Positions 11,018-23,800 are shown, counted from the stretch's first letter. The stretch is DNA of 26,495 nucleotides from Ectocarpus siliculosus (GCA_000310025.1 FN649738.1:2335976-2362470); one strand, 5' to 3'. Program-made: numbers and translations. The notes: generated by a model from the letters alone, not told the origin.

Positions 11018-13003
11018 TCTCCACAGGCAAACTCGACGGCAGGCAGTCTGCTGGTGGAAGACGCGGCGCGCCCCTTCGGCACGTATCGGCTGGTGTTTTC
11101 CCCCCTAGACACCCAGGGGGAGAACGCGACATATTTTCCAAGGAGAGGAGAAGACGGAGGCCGTCAGGCAGGGAGAAACGTGGGGATCACGGCGCAGCTA
11201 GCGCGATCAGGAGGAACGGGGGGCGAGGGTAGGGCCGACCAGACGCAGCAGCTCCCCGTGAAGGCGGAAGGCACCTCCGCCGCGGACGGCGACGGCGGTG
11301 ACGCGATAAAGGGGGTTGGAGGAGGGCAGATGAACGTAGCCGCGGCGGCGGCGGCGGCGCCCCTCGGCATGCCCGCGTCCTCGACCCCGGTGGCGGCAGC
11401 AGGCCCTTCGCCCCAGCAGCAGCAGCAGGCGGCGGCGGCGGCGGCGGCCGCGGCGGTTCCGACGGCGGTGCCCGGCACCCAGGCATCCCCGGTGATACCG
11501 GCAACGGCGGGCGTCACCGCCGGGGCCGCCACCGTACCTCAGACTACGATAGCGGCACCGGGGCTGGTCGCAACGGCGGCCGCGGCACCGGCGGTAAGCG
11601 GCGTGGCGGTGCCGGCGTCTGTGGCGGCAACCACGGCGGCGGCGGCGGCGGCGGCTCAGGCAGCTGTAGCAACGTCCGCTCCGCTCCCGGCAGCGGTGCC
11701 GCTCCAGGCCGCGACGCCTGTCGTGTCGACAGGCCCGCCGGCGGCGTTGCCGGTGGTCGCGGCGGGGCCATCGGTGGCGACGGCGGCGGCGGCGGCGGCA
11801 GCCGCTGGTGCCGGTGTTGTGGTACCGGGGATGGCGGTACCGGCGACCTCGGCGGTGGCAGCAACGGACCCTGCAGCAGCTGCGGCAACGGCGGCGGTGG
11901 CGGCTGCGGCCGCGGTGGCAGCTGCCGCCTCGCCTAGACAGGGTGCCCTTGTTACGGCACAGCAGCAGGTTAGTTTTTTTTCGAGTGTGGTGTTCGTTTA
12001 CAATTACGTAGTCGAATCAGTCTTCGGGGTGGCAGTGTAGCAGTCATTTTTTTAGTGCCGGCTGGCTTTGGCTTTTGAACGTTTCCATGTCTTTGCTTTT
12101 GTTTTTTTTTTGCTCTTGCGGGTTAGCTTCCAACTGCGTGTTTCGACTCGCGTCTACTACCTATCTCGCGAGTTGGTTCTCGTTCCCTTGCCTGCTGCCA
12201 TATCCGTTCGCTGGTGTCTTATCTTGATTCGGGTGTTGCCTTCGCAGGTGGGAGGGGTGTCGAACGGCCTTCCGTCGAGCACGGCGGCGACGGCGGTGCC
12301 CCTCGCAACATCGGCAGCGCCAGCTTCGGCACCCTCTCAACAGTCGCCATTGTTGGCGGCGGGGCGGGCTCAACCACAAACGACGGCTGCAGCTGCAGCT
12401 GCTGCTGCCACGGCGCTGGCGCAGCAGCAACGACCCGTGCAGGCCTTGCAACCCACGACGCTGCAGCAGCAGCAACAGCAGCAGGTGCTCCTTCAGCAGC
12501 AGCAGCAGCAGCAAGCGCGGCTCCAGCAGCAGCAACAGTTGCTCCTGCAGCAGCAGCAACAGCAGCAGCTCCAGCAGCAGCGGCTGCTGCAAGCGTCCTC
12601 TGCCGCGCCGGCCACCACAACGGCGCCGGCGGCAGCCGCCGTTGTCGGCGGCGCCGGCACGACGGCCGCTCTGGCCGCCGGGAGCAACGGCATCGGCGGA
12701 GGGGTGGCGGGCGGTGGAGGCGGCGGCGGGGCCGCCCCCGCGGTGATCGGGGCGTCGCCGCTTCAGCAACAACGGCAGCAGCAGCGAACGGCGGGGATGC
12801 AGCAGGCCGGACAGGGACAAGTCGGCCAGCAGCAACAGCTGCTGCAGCAGCAGCAGCAGTTGCTGTTGCAGCAGCAGCAGCAGCAGCAACTGGCTCAGCA
12901 GCAGCAGCAGCGGGTTGGCCAGCCGGCCGTGTCCCTGGCGGCGGCTGCTCCCGTTGCCACCGGGGGTGGAGTGGATGCCCCCGGACGATCAGCTCAGGCA
13001 CGC
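11018..13003 (+). other. N-terminal Ala- and Gln-rich low-complexity region of the CBP-like protein (two exons)
   Basis: The first supported exon (11018-11968) encodes about 317 residues, dominated from about 11339 by alanine runs with Pro, Val, Thr and Gly. The second (12248-13003) encodes 252 residues with glutamine runs around 12460-12590 and 12770-12915, leucines between them, and a Gly-rich centre. Such regions are usually disordered activation or condensate-forming segments; here that is inference. The exons end in CAG|GTTAGT and CACGC|GTAAGA. Confidence 0.75.
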
Positions 13004-13092
13004 GTAAGACCTCCGTCGTTTGCCCATCGTCCCTCATCTTGCATTTTTTTGTTTTGTTTCTTCTTGTCACCCGCGCGCCGCCCCCTCATGCG

Positions 13093-13144
<52 letters not shown>

Positions 13145-16100
13145 TCGCCCTCTCGCCCTCTCTCCCTCTCTTTCTTTGTTCGTGTGCGTTTCCAGGGAAC
13201 CGGTAACGGTCTCTCTTGGCAATCGAACAACGACATCCCGTCGCGCAAGGAGATCCTCTCAAAGATCGTCACCTACCTGCAGCAGCGCAAGCCGAACGCG
13301 CGGCCCGAGTGGATACAGAAGGTGCGTCTTGATTGCCTCCTCACTTGTGTCTTGGCTGTTCGTCTTAGTTGTTTGCGTGCTGTTGTTCCAGCTAAGGTTG
13401 GTTGTTCTACCTACGGCGGTGTCAAGGAGGAAGAGGGCTCAAGCTCTTGCACGCTTCTTTGAGATTGTCATGTTTTGTCGTGGTTTGGGAGCCGTGCGAG
13501 TTCCTGTGTTGGGCTTCTTTGAGATTGTCATGTATTGTCGGTGGTTCGGGAGCCGTGCGAGTTCCTGTGTTGGGAAGCCAAACGTGGAAGGAAGCAGCGG
13601 AGACAGATGCCAATCGTGGTTTGATTGCAAAACCTTAATTTTGCAGCTCTTGCTTCCGCACGTCCCTAAGATCGGGTTGTCGTGCGAAGAGCGTCTTCTA
13701 CCCCTTGTTTTTCTTGTTTGTTCCTTAACCTGCCGGAAAAAAAACGTGTCTTGTTTTGTCATTTTTCTTTTCTTTTATCTGTGTACTATGTGTTGGTATG
13801 GGTCGCAAAGCCTCTTTTTTACGCTCTGGTGCGAAACCGCAAGGGTTTGGCGTTCGCTACGTAAGATATACACGGTCGGTGCGGCCCCGATGGACAGATC
13901 TTGCGTGGTTTTGCGAAGTAGCACGTTTGCCTTTCACGCGGTGTCTGCACGAGTCCGTTTCTGTCTGGTCTTTTCACCTTCTCTTGACGCGCGTCCTAAA
14001 AAGAAGGGCCTAATTGAAACAGCCGGGATTCTGTCACCCATCGGCGTGCGCACTAATGGGTAGGGATTCCAACAGGTTGACGAAAAGAAGTTGCTTCGCA
14101 CAATGTGTGTTTGAGCAGAGCTGCGCACTCTCCAGCGTCGGGTATGGTGCGTTAGCACTAACCTGGCCCTATACATTTGTTTTTCGTGCCATTTTTTTTG
14201 TCTGTTCGATAAAAAAGATTGTGACGCTCACAGCGAGACATTTTCCGGCGTTCGTAGTTTAGGCTCCCGTATTTCACAAGCCCCGGAACTTTCGGGTTTC
14301 GTTCTTTTTCAGCATCACACGCGTATATGCATGCGCGCGGGGCAAGTGGCCAGTGGCAGGTGGCACCATTGCTGTTTTTTTTTTTTTTCCTGCGCCGTCC
14401 CTTGGTTCAGCTTGTGATCCCGTCGGTAAACCACGCCGGTCCGCTGAGGGGTAGGATCTGTTGTGTCCAGGTGTACGGTAGAGAGAGGGAAATGGATAAA
14501 TAAATGGAGGTAGAACAATTTTAATGCGCGAGAGTACAAACCATACGGCAAGAACTTGTTCAGAGAATGCCTTTTCCGTTTGAAAACTGAATCTAAGGCC
14601 ACGCGTCATTGTGAGTTCGCCCCCCCCCACCCCCCGGGATGCGAGGTCAATGGTATAACGACTACGGCATGCACGACTATGAGTACACCCCCCCCCGACC
14701 TGTTTCCTCTATCCGTGTGGCCGCTCACGGTACTTGAGCAGGTCCCTCTGATGGCCAAGCGCCTGGAAGACAGTCTGTACAGAAACGCGAAGAGCTTCCA
14801 GGAGTACAAGGACCACGCCACGCTGAGACAGCGGCTGCAGCAGCTCGCCGCACGCCTCGGCACCAACGCGCAGCAGAACCGGGCGAAGGTGGGATGTCGT
14901 CAATCAAGAGAGAGCGAGAGAGACACACACACACCCACAGGCAGGCAGACGCACAGACAAACGGAGAAGAGGCAGAGAGAGATGGAGATGAGAAGAAGAG
15001 GTAGCACGTACGTACAGGCGTTTGGAAATTTCCATCCAAGAAAAAGAAATTTCACAAGTGTACACATCCCTGCTGCGCCAGCGTGTGACGGAGGGATCCG
15101 AGAGGTGCAAGGAAGATTAAGGGACAGAGGCACAGGCGAACAAATCCAGATTCACAAACAGCCCCCAAATATTCCCGGTTCTCGGCAGGCGAGAATCCCG
15201 AGAGAAATTGTCACGGGAGACAAACAGTACTAGCCCAAGAAAATGTAGACGTGGCTGCTGACACCCACCCGCCCGCGAAAGCGACTTGTTGAAGGTCTGC
15301 CCTCTGGCTCGGGCGATGCAAAACGTTAAACTATTTGACGCTCCTTTGCCCGCGAGAAGTCGGCCAGCGAGCGCTCAGGAACAAAGGTCATTGTTGTAAA
15401 TCCCGACTTGCACAATTTCGCCCGATCCCCATCGTACATAAAAAACAGCAGCAGCAGCAGGCAGCAGCTGGACAAGCCGGAGGCACCGCAGGTGCCATCG
15501 GCGGTGATATTGCGGGGGCAGGGGCGGGGGCGGCGGCGGCCGGCGGGGCGGCCGGCTTCTCGTCCCGATCCTCCGGGGCCTTGGGAGCGGCGGGGACCGG
15601 CGCGGGCGGCGGCGGCGGCGGCGCGGTGAACGGGATCGGGACCAAGAACCTTAGCGCTGCCGCGGCGGCAACCGCGGCCGCCGCGGGCGCCTCCGGCAGC
15701 GGCGGAGGCATTGGGATCACGGTCCCGATCAAGCCCGACCCTTCGTCGGGAGTTTCTTCCCTCAGCAACGGGGTCGGCGGGGGCGGGGTGGTCTTGGGAA
15801 CGGGCAACACCGCGGGCGCGGGGCCGTACTCCGGTCCCCTGAGGGACCCGCAGGGGGGTCTGGGGCTAGGGGGTAGAGGTGGGGTCGGTGCCGGCGGCGC
15901 CGGCGGCAGGATCGGGGGCCTCGCGGCCGGCGGGAGGGGGGGGGGGNNNNNNNNNNNNNNNNNNNNNNNNNNNNNNNNNNNNNNNNNNNNNNNNNNNNNN
16001 NNNNNNNNNNNNNNNNNNNNNNNNNNNNNNNNNNNNNNNNNNNNNNCGGCGGCGGCGGGAACGACGCCGCCTCCTCCCGCACGTTCGTCAACATCAACGA

Positions 16101-17231
16101 CATCAACCCGATACTGAGCGGCGGCGGGGCGTCGCCGGCCCTGAGCAACGGCGGCGTTGGCGGGAGAGGGGGTGGCGGGGGGCGAGGAGCGGACGCGTCG
16201 GCGGTAGGCGGCGGTACGGGAGGCGCGGGCGCCCTTGTGATGGGGGGTGGGCTCGTCGCAGGGGCGGGGCAGAGCCCGGCGTTGATGCGCAACGGGAGCA
16301 TGTCCTCCAGCGCCGGGGGGGGGATGGGTATGGGAAGCGTTGGCATCGGCGGCAGCATGACGGCTACCGCTAGCGGTAGCGGCGGCGGTGCTGCCGCTGC
16401 CGGCGGTGGGAGCGGTGGCGGTGGCGGTGGCGGTGGCGGTGGGGGGCGCGATGGTGGGAGCTCCGGGCGTGGGGGACAGCAGCGAAGGAGGAACGCTGAG
16501 TTTACTCCGGAAGATCGTAAGGTGAGAGGATGGACGCGCGAGGAAGAAGCTAGGAAGATGGATGGGGCTGCAGTGTGCTTGCTTGTTGTTTCGTTTGACC
16601 ATCGCGTACGTACATACTCGTCAGAGGATGGATTTCCACAAAAGTTCGGAAGAGGTGGAGATTGCAACTAACTCCAGTGTGGCCTTCCCTTTAGTCCTTT
16701 GTGACCCCGACTGGTGCGTCCAGCATTGTTCCGAAAGGTGCAAGGACCAACGCCCTGCAAAATTGGGACGACGAAAGAATGTTTTGCTTGGTGTGAGGTA
16801 GTTGGTGGTCGATGGACTTGATTCATGCTGTGTTGCACCTCGTACGGCTCCCACCACTTCTCATCCGCCGGCCAACTACTGCTGTCGGTCTCTTCGGTGA
16901 TGCAGGCCGCCCTCCGGCAGCAGCAGCAGCGGCTGTTGCTGCTGCGACACGCGAGCAAGTGCCCTGCGGAGGGGGAGCAATGCAAGGTTACGCCGCACTG
17001 CCAGGCGATGAAGCGTTTGTGGAAGCACATCGCCGAGTGCAAGAACCAGCAGTGCCCGGTAAGTTTTTCCTTTTTTTTTTTTTTTGTTTTGCCTACTTGG
17101 TTGTACTTTTTGAGTGCTGGCAAGGTTTATGTTGGTGGTGATATGTAGCGTTGGGGTGGTGGGTGTAGTTGCGAAGTTGTCGTTCGTCGTTTGCAACACA
17201 CGCACACCCCAGACTGCTGCTGCTAACTGCT

Positions 17232-17263
<32 letters not shown>

Positions 17264-20200
17264 CGCAGATTCCACACTGCGTGTCGTCTCGCTTCGTGCT
17301 AAGCCACTACCATCGATGTAAGGACCTCAAGTGTGCCGTGTGCGCTCCCGTGCGCGAGGTCATTGCCAAGTCACACCAGCGCCAGATGGTGACTCAGGTG
17401 AGGGGCAAGAAAGAGAGCTCGGGGAATCGCACTCCATTGCCAGCCAGCGCGCGCGCCTGGAGGCATTCGGGTGTGGTGCTGGTGTACCAGGGTCCAGGCA
17501 GAACGGAGGGAGGGCGGGGGGGGGGGCAGAGGCATGGCAGACGCACACAAGGAATGAACATGTAGCAGTCTCTATGTCCGTCGGCCCTTCATGTATTAGG
17601 CGGTGTTTGCTGTTGTGCGTGTTACGGGCGGGTTCCGTTTTTTCCCTCTGTGCTCGTTGTTTTTGTGCGATCAAGAAATACATGATCAAAAGAGGACAGT
17701 GCGAGCACAGCAGGAGCGGCTATGATGCTGCTGTTTAGGAGAGTGTCGAGACTAGCCTTGAAACCACTTTCTTGGATCCAGGTTTCCCTGAAACAGTACT
17801 GCTGTATGCATATGTACCATGTAAATATGTGTTCCTCATGGCCGCGACAGGCACTCATTTACTCTCTCAAATCGGGCTTGTACCGTCCGTACCCGCTACA
17901 GACCGTCGTTGACCACGCTGTACGCGGATACCTTTGTGAGTGCCCCCCCCGCCACCTCCGCCGCCGAATCCTTGCACTTGCCCCAGGAGGCGAGGAACCG
18001 AGTAGCCGGGTCGGGGCAGCCCGGTGCGGGGGGGGTCTCCGGACAGCAGCTTGTTCCCGGCAGTAGTGGTCACATGGTGGGGCCCAATGGGGTGGCGGGT
18101 GGGTCGGGCGGAGGCAACTTCTCGAACCCACGCGATTTGACGCTGGCGCAGAGGCAGCAGCAGCAGCAGCAGCTGGAGACGCAGCGGGGTTTGATCACCT
18201 CCCAGCAGGCGGCCCAGGTGCGAGGAAGGAAGGGACATATGAGGCATTCATATATACCATCCTTTTTGCGCTTGCGATATCTGTCCTCTGGCGTTTTTTT
18301 GTCTGTCCTTGGAATGCCGTGAGCCCCCTTTGCTTCGGGCCTCGGGCTAGATATCTCTCAAGTCGCCAGTTTATGTAAGCCGCGTCCGCGCCGGCCGGTG
18401 TGTGTGGCGACCCTTGGCGTGGTGACGGCAGCAGCTGAACTGCTGTTGCCTCTTTGCTGATTTCTTGTTTCCGACACATTTTTTAGGTCGCGAGCACACC
18501 CGCGGGTAGATTGTACCAATTTTTTTTCTACGGTTTGTCGAGTACCAAGTGTCTACCGTCGTAGCATTTTCCGCCTGTCCCCCTCCCTCCCCCCTTCGCT
18601 CCGTCCCAACCCTTTTCTGACCAAGACCCACGTGCTGCTTCGTGATACCCTTATAACTGCTGCTGCTGCTGCTGGACGTATATCCCTCTCCGACCGCGGT
18701 TACAGGCGCGCCAGCAGCAGCAAAATCAACTCATGTCCGGACAGCAGGCGCCCGGGTTGCATCAGGTGAGCGTCGTTTTTGTCCGCCTTCGTCTGCTGCT
18801 TGAAGGATGCACATGGCGGTACGTGTTGTGTGTACGGCAAGCGAGCGAGATCTAGTCGTTCAAGTGCGTCTACACAGGCGTTCCTCCCCGCCCTGGATGA
18901 TGGAATGTGGGCGGGCGAAGTTGCGGTCGTGCCCTTTACCGGGCGCGTTTGCCATGGTTATGTCTGCTTTGTTCCTGCTTATGCGCTCTCTCTTTCTGTG
19001 TCTCTGTCGGATCGTGCTTGTTCCTGCTTGTCGACTCCCTCGTTTTTCGTCTGTCGGTGGGATCGTGTTCTGCGTGTTCCTGCCTGCGGGCTGGACTGTG
19101 TTTGTGCTCATCTTGTCGACTCTCTCCTCTATCTCGATGGGATCGTTCCCCTTGTTGTTCGCCGTCCTTGTCATGGCCATGGTTGGGTGGCCAGTGCGTT
19201 TTTTTTTGTTGGCTCTGTGCTTCACACGCATTTTTCTTTTAATTGCAGTCTTTTTGCTGATTGCTCACACCGTTTTTCGACCGTTGGTTGTTGTTCGTGC
19301 CCTCTTCTCTGGCTTATCGTGGGAACCGTGTTTTTTCGCGACAGTCGGGATCGATTGACCAGTTTAATAATGCGCACGGAGGAGGCGACACCGGTAGGGG
19401 TGGGGCACGCAGCAGGTGAGCTTGAGCCGCTTTATTTTTTGTTTTCAGGGACTAAATCCGCACGGAAGCTGCTAGCAGACCTCACGGTATCTAGCCCTTA
19501 TCGGGGTCAAAGTCATCATCTGAGGTCGTTTCCGGCTTTCCACATCCAACCCCAAATCCAGCAGTTGTTATCGTTAGAAGGGTTGTACTGTGCGACTTGT
19601 TACTTGTCCATTTCGTAATATTGTCCATCAGATGAGCTCAATTTTCAGTACGTTATTTTGCGTACTTTTATTTTGTAGTTTTCAATTCGTAAATATATTC
19701 ATACAATCTGAGGCTCAAGTTTGACGAGGTTGTTTGTTACGAGCAGGCTGGCACTGTACACCCAGAGCAACCTGCAGACTTATCGACAGTCATGTTTACA
19801 CCTCTTTTGGGTAATCGGCAGCCATAAATTGGGAGACAGAGCGTGGATACATGCAGCTCCTTTACCCAATCGTGAGAGTCTCCCTCCCTTTTTTTTCGCC
19901 GTAACCCCCCCCCCCACCATAGGGCAAGGAAATGTCGTTATTGGCCCCCTTGTGTGTTGCGTCGACTTGAACAAGTACCAATATTTTTTGGAGAGAGGAG
20001 TGAGTCTGCGGCGGTACGGTAATTTACAGTAGTTGCTCCGGCTGACAGGGGGGGGAAGGGCTTCGTAGGGCATGAAGGTTTTGCACGTTAGCAACCCTGC
20101 AGCAGTATTGCAATACTATATGTTGAGAGAAGCGTATGGGGTTAGAGCCCCGGCTGTATAGATTCAGGTTTCGTTTGTGGCGGTGAAGTGATAGAGAAGT

Positions 20201-20739
20201 CTCACGTAGCCGGCGTGAAAACCGGGAGAGAGACGAGCCAGGTCGCGGAGTTCGGCGTTGTCGAAGCATCCATCCCTAAAGACGGTTTCACACTGGCACA
20301 AGCTAAAACGATCTTGTCGCTTGGATGTATGTATGTCCTCCCCCCACCAATCCTCTGGACCCATCCGCCACACCACACCGCTCCCACCCCCCTGTGGGAA
20401 CGATGCTCCGTCCTCTCGAGGGCGCATGGTGGTCTAAACAGCTATTAATACATGAGTACCCCCCCCCCCCGTCTCCCCTTCCCCCGAACAGCTCTAAGTC
20501 GTCCGCGTCTAACGGGAAGCGATCGTCGAGTCTGATCGGCGCGCCGGGCACCATCGGCACCGCGTCGGCAAGCGGCGGCGGTGGTGGCGCGGGGAGCAGC
20601 AGCAACGGCATGATGGTGGACCCGAATGCCGTCGTTCCGGCGAATAACTCGAGGGCGGCGCGGTCGGTCGCGCATCAGCAGGCCATGGCGGCGCAGGCAG
20701 CGGCGGCCGCGGCCAGAGGCGGTGGGCAGGCGGCCCAGT

Positions 20740-20780
<41 letters not shown>

Positions 20781-20783
20781 AAA

Positions 20784-20824
<41 letters not shown>

Positions 20825-23800
20825 ACAGCAGCAACAGCAAGGCCACCACATGGGTGCTGCTGCTGCTGCTGCGGGTGGTGGTGGTGCTGCTGCGGCGGCC
20901 GGCGCACCGGGCGCTCTGGCGGCGGGCGGGGTGGCCGCGGTCGGGAAGGGCGCGTACCCCGCGGGGTCTGCGGGGCAGCCGGTTCGGACTGTTCAGCAGG
21001 TACCCGAGGGTGATTTGCGGTTTTTGATGGCTGTGGGCGTTGTTTTGATCCTGTGTATGGGTTGCTGTCGTTTTGTTGTTTGTTGTCGGCGGCGTCCTAA
21101 GTAAAGTGATTTTTTATGTTGAAACCGCCCGTTTCCATTCTTTCACGGAGTTTAACTGTCGTCACTGCCCGTGTAGCTTTATTCGCTGCCGCAGCCCGTG
21201 GTCCGGTGCAGCGCATTTCTGTTCGTGGGATGCGTTTTCGAAGGCTGCGTGCGTGCGGGTTTTAGCACGTGTGCAGCAAACGACGCATCGATTCTAAATA
21301 CGGAGTAGAAGTACCACTATTTAGTTTTTGGGGCTGCTGTGTCTGTTTGTTGTTTTTACCGACCACTGACTGGGACATTGGTGCTCCTGGGACGTGCGTG
21401 TGCCGCCTTTTGACGGCAGTTGCGCATCTTTCCTCGATCATGCTCTTACAAAGTGTTTGTGCCGATTGAGCAGCAGCAGCAGCAGCAGCAACAAGCGAAT
21501 TCTCTGGCGCGTTACGTTAATAAAAGATAAAATAAAATAAGTAAAAGTATAGATTAATAAAACACACCGCGCTTGCGTGGTGTCAATAAAGGATAAATAA
21601 AATAAGTACGAGTATAAGACTGCTATTAAACACACCGCGCTTGCGTGGTGTCAATAAAGGATAAATAAAGTAAGTAAGAGTGTAAGACTGCTAAACACAC
21701 CGCGCTTGCGTGGTGTCAATAAAGGATAAATAAAATAAGTAAGAGTATAAGACTGCTAAACACACCGCGTGTGTGGTGTTGCGACGATGTCGCCCCTCCC
21801 CCCCCCCCACGCGCCTGTTTTTGTTATATCCCTCGTCTTTCTTGCTTTTGCCCGTTCTTTTTCAGATGGTAGTCACCGGCACCCCAGGCACCCAGCAGCC
21901 AGATGTGAGACCGTGTTGTTGTTTTGTGGTGGTGTATAGTGATGTTGATGTCGTGCGGTTCGAGGCGTTCTCACCTCCTCTCTCTACGGCTTGAACTCTT
22001 GGCCTGTAGTCCGCGCGCGGCCTGACCCTTATTTCCACAGCAATTCCTTGGAGTAAATAGTGTCTTTTTTTTTTTTTTTTTGGCGACGCTGCTGTTGTTA
22101 CGAGCGCGACCGCCGAAGCGCGGCGTGGCAGTCGGCGTCTCCTTGGTGGGGAACGTGGAAGCAATGCAAGAGTTTTACGTCCGCCGCGCGTGTACGTGTG
22201 TTTTGGTATTAAATAGCATCGACCGCGGTAACCAGCTGACCAATGAAAAGCGTCTCAGCGCGGTTGAATACAGAAAGCGCTTCTAATATAATAAAGGCCA
22301 TGATCTGTAACTCGTGAGGGGGCGTCATGGTTGTGTGTGCGTGTTTTATTTAAGCGGTATCCACCGCGCTATTCGGCTGGCCAATGAAAAGACGTCAGTC
22401 TTAAAAGCGGTAAAGAAGACGCTAGCACGCTTTCTAAATAGTGGGTTCTACCGACTTGGGAGGTGCAGGAGTTGGACAACAGTGGACACACGCTTGAACT
22501 GCTTCAACTTTTCTCTCTCTTGCGTCCCGTTTTCCGTGTCGGCACTCGGTCGCACAAAACAAGTGATGGTAAAATTGCTTTCTCTGATATATAACTGCTT
22601 TTCTTTTGTTTGTTCACGGTTCTGGAAATTGTTAAGAACGTTCCCAGATCCGTTCCTCATAATACATGAGTATAGTGTGCGTGTGTGTCTTACCCGGTGA
22701 CGTCACGCATATCCTACGCGTTGCTGTTGTCCCCAGACAGTGTTGTGCGACTTTTCGCTCTTGTGATGTAGCCTTCGGTACACTTGATTTGTTTAACCGA
22801 TTCCTGTGTGCCATGCACCGTATACCGTAATCCGTGTGACCCGCCTTGTCGTTGTACGGCCATCCACTTCCGTTAGCGACTATATGCTCTCGTACGGACG
22901 GGGTAGCGGCATAATGGTGGATGGAGGGTCCGCGTTATTGCTTTTACACACGTCTGCGTTTGTGTGTGCGTCCCTGGCACCTTTTACCCTTGCCGCGAAA
23001 CTCAGGCTGATGAATACCTTGTTGGATGTGCTGATTCATATTTTGGCTGGAGGTCAAGGTGCCGAAAATACCCGGCTCTCTGTTATATCACATCCTCCTC
23101 CCCTTTACTCGTTGCTTGCCTTACCCCTCCTCGACCCTCTACGGCCTTGTTGCTGTTCCCGTGTGTGTCTTTGTTTTGTGTGTGGTGTGTGTGTGTGTGT
23201 TTTTTTTTTTTTTTTCACAGGCTCGAGCCACGCCCGGCAAGATGCTCTCCCCCGAGGACTGCACTTCTCTCATCGAAGCGTTTACGGAGGATCAGATCCT
23301 GAACCACGTCAAGTCCCTCGACACGGGCATGCATGTTAGCCAGGAGCGTATCCAGGTGAGACGTTTGGGATTCAAAGGGGTGGACGTTTTTCTTTTTTTG
23401 GTGTGTTTGTGCGGCGGGGGGGGGGGGGGGAGGGGCGCGGACGAGCGTATTAGAGATGTGTTGTTGGTAGTGGGTAGCGGTAGTGTGGTTGGTGGTGGTG
23501 GCGGCGGTGGTGGTGCTTTTTGCGTTCAGGTGTTGCTTATTGCGTATGCTATGTAATGTCGATACTGTATACTGTACGGGGGTGGCGACTTGGGCCGGAC
23601 CTTGCTCTGAACGTTGAGCACGGCGACCTTGCAAACGGGGGGAGGCAATTCAGGAGACCGCCCTAAACAAGGGCGTTGCCGTCTGTTCCTTTTTCGGGCT
23701 TGGAAGTATGGCCGACCGCTCCCCCTCCCCTTCTCCCTCTCCCGATGTGTGGTGGCTGGACAGGCGGCAGCGGGGGCTGTCCTGACGAAGCTGAGGGACT

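Larger units (their letters stand above)
21905..23220 (+). other. Long intron with two dispersed-element copies
   Basis: This 1,316-bp intron ends in a GT run and 15 T before CACAG (23220). It holds a T run near 22063-22081 and element copies at 22219-22267 and 22360-22412. No coding sequence of known family is seen. Confidence 0.7.

Noticed and set aside
11164-13070. Long open frames on the minus strand opposite the Ala/Gln-rich exons
   Set aside because: They are mirror images of GC-rich repeats (Pro, Arg, Leu and Cys runs), with no domain. The plus-strand frame fits splicing and family homology.
15388-16667. Long minus-strand frames spanning the N gap
   Set aside because: Low-complexity Pro/Ala translations of Gly-coding DNA; they also read through 100 N.
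17902-17986. Earlier start of the linker exon at 17902 after CTACAG
   Set aside because: It would shift the frame relative to the TAZ1 exon; the acceptor at 17986 has the right phase and a better C-rich tract.
19747-19790. Possible exon starting [14 protein letters not shown] after GAGCAG
   Set aside because: It can accept phase 2 on the left, but no donor returns the phase needed for the next exon, while the direct join 19415-20492 works.
21518-21779. CRISPR-like appearance of regularly spaced palindromes
   Set aside because: The spacers are repeats too, the setting is a eukaryotic intron, and there are no cas genes; it is a minisatellite.
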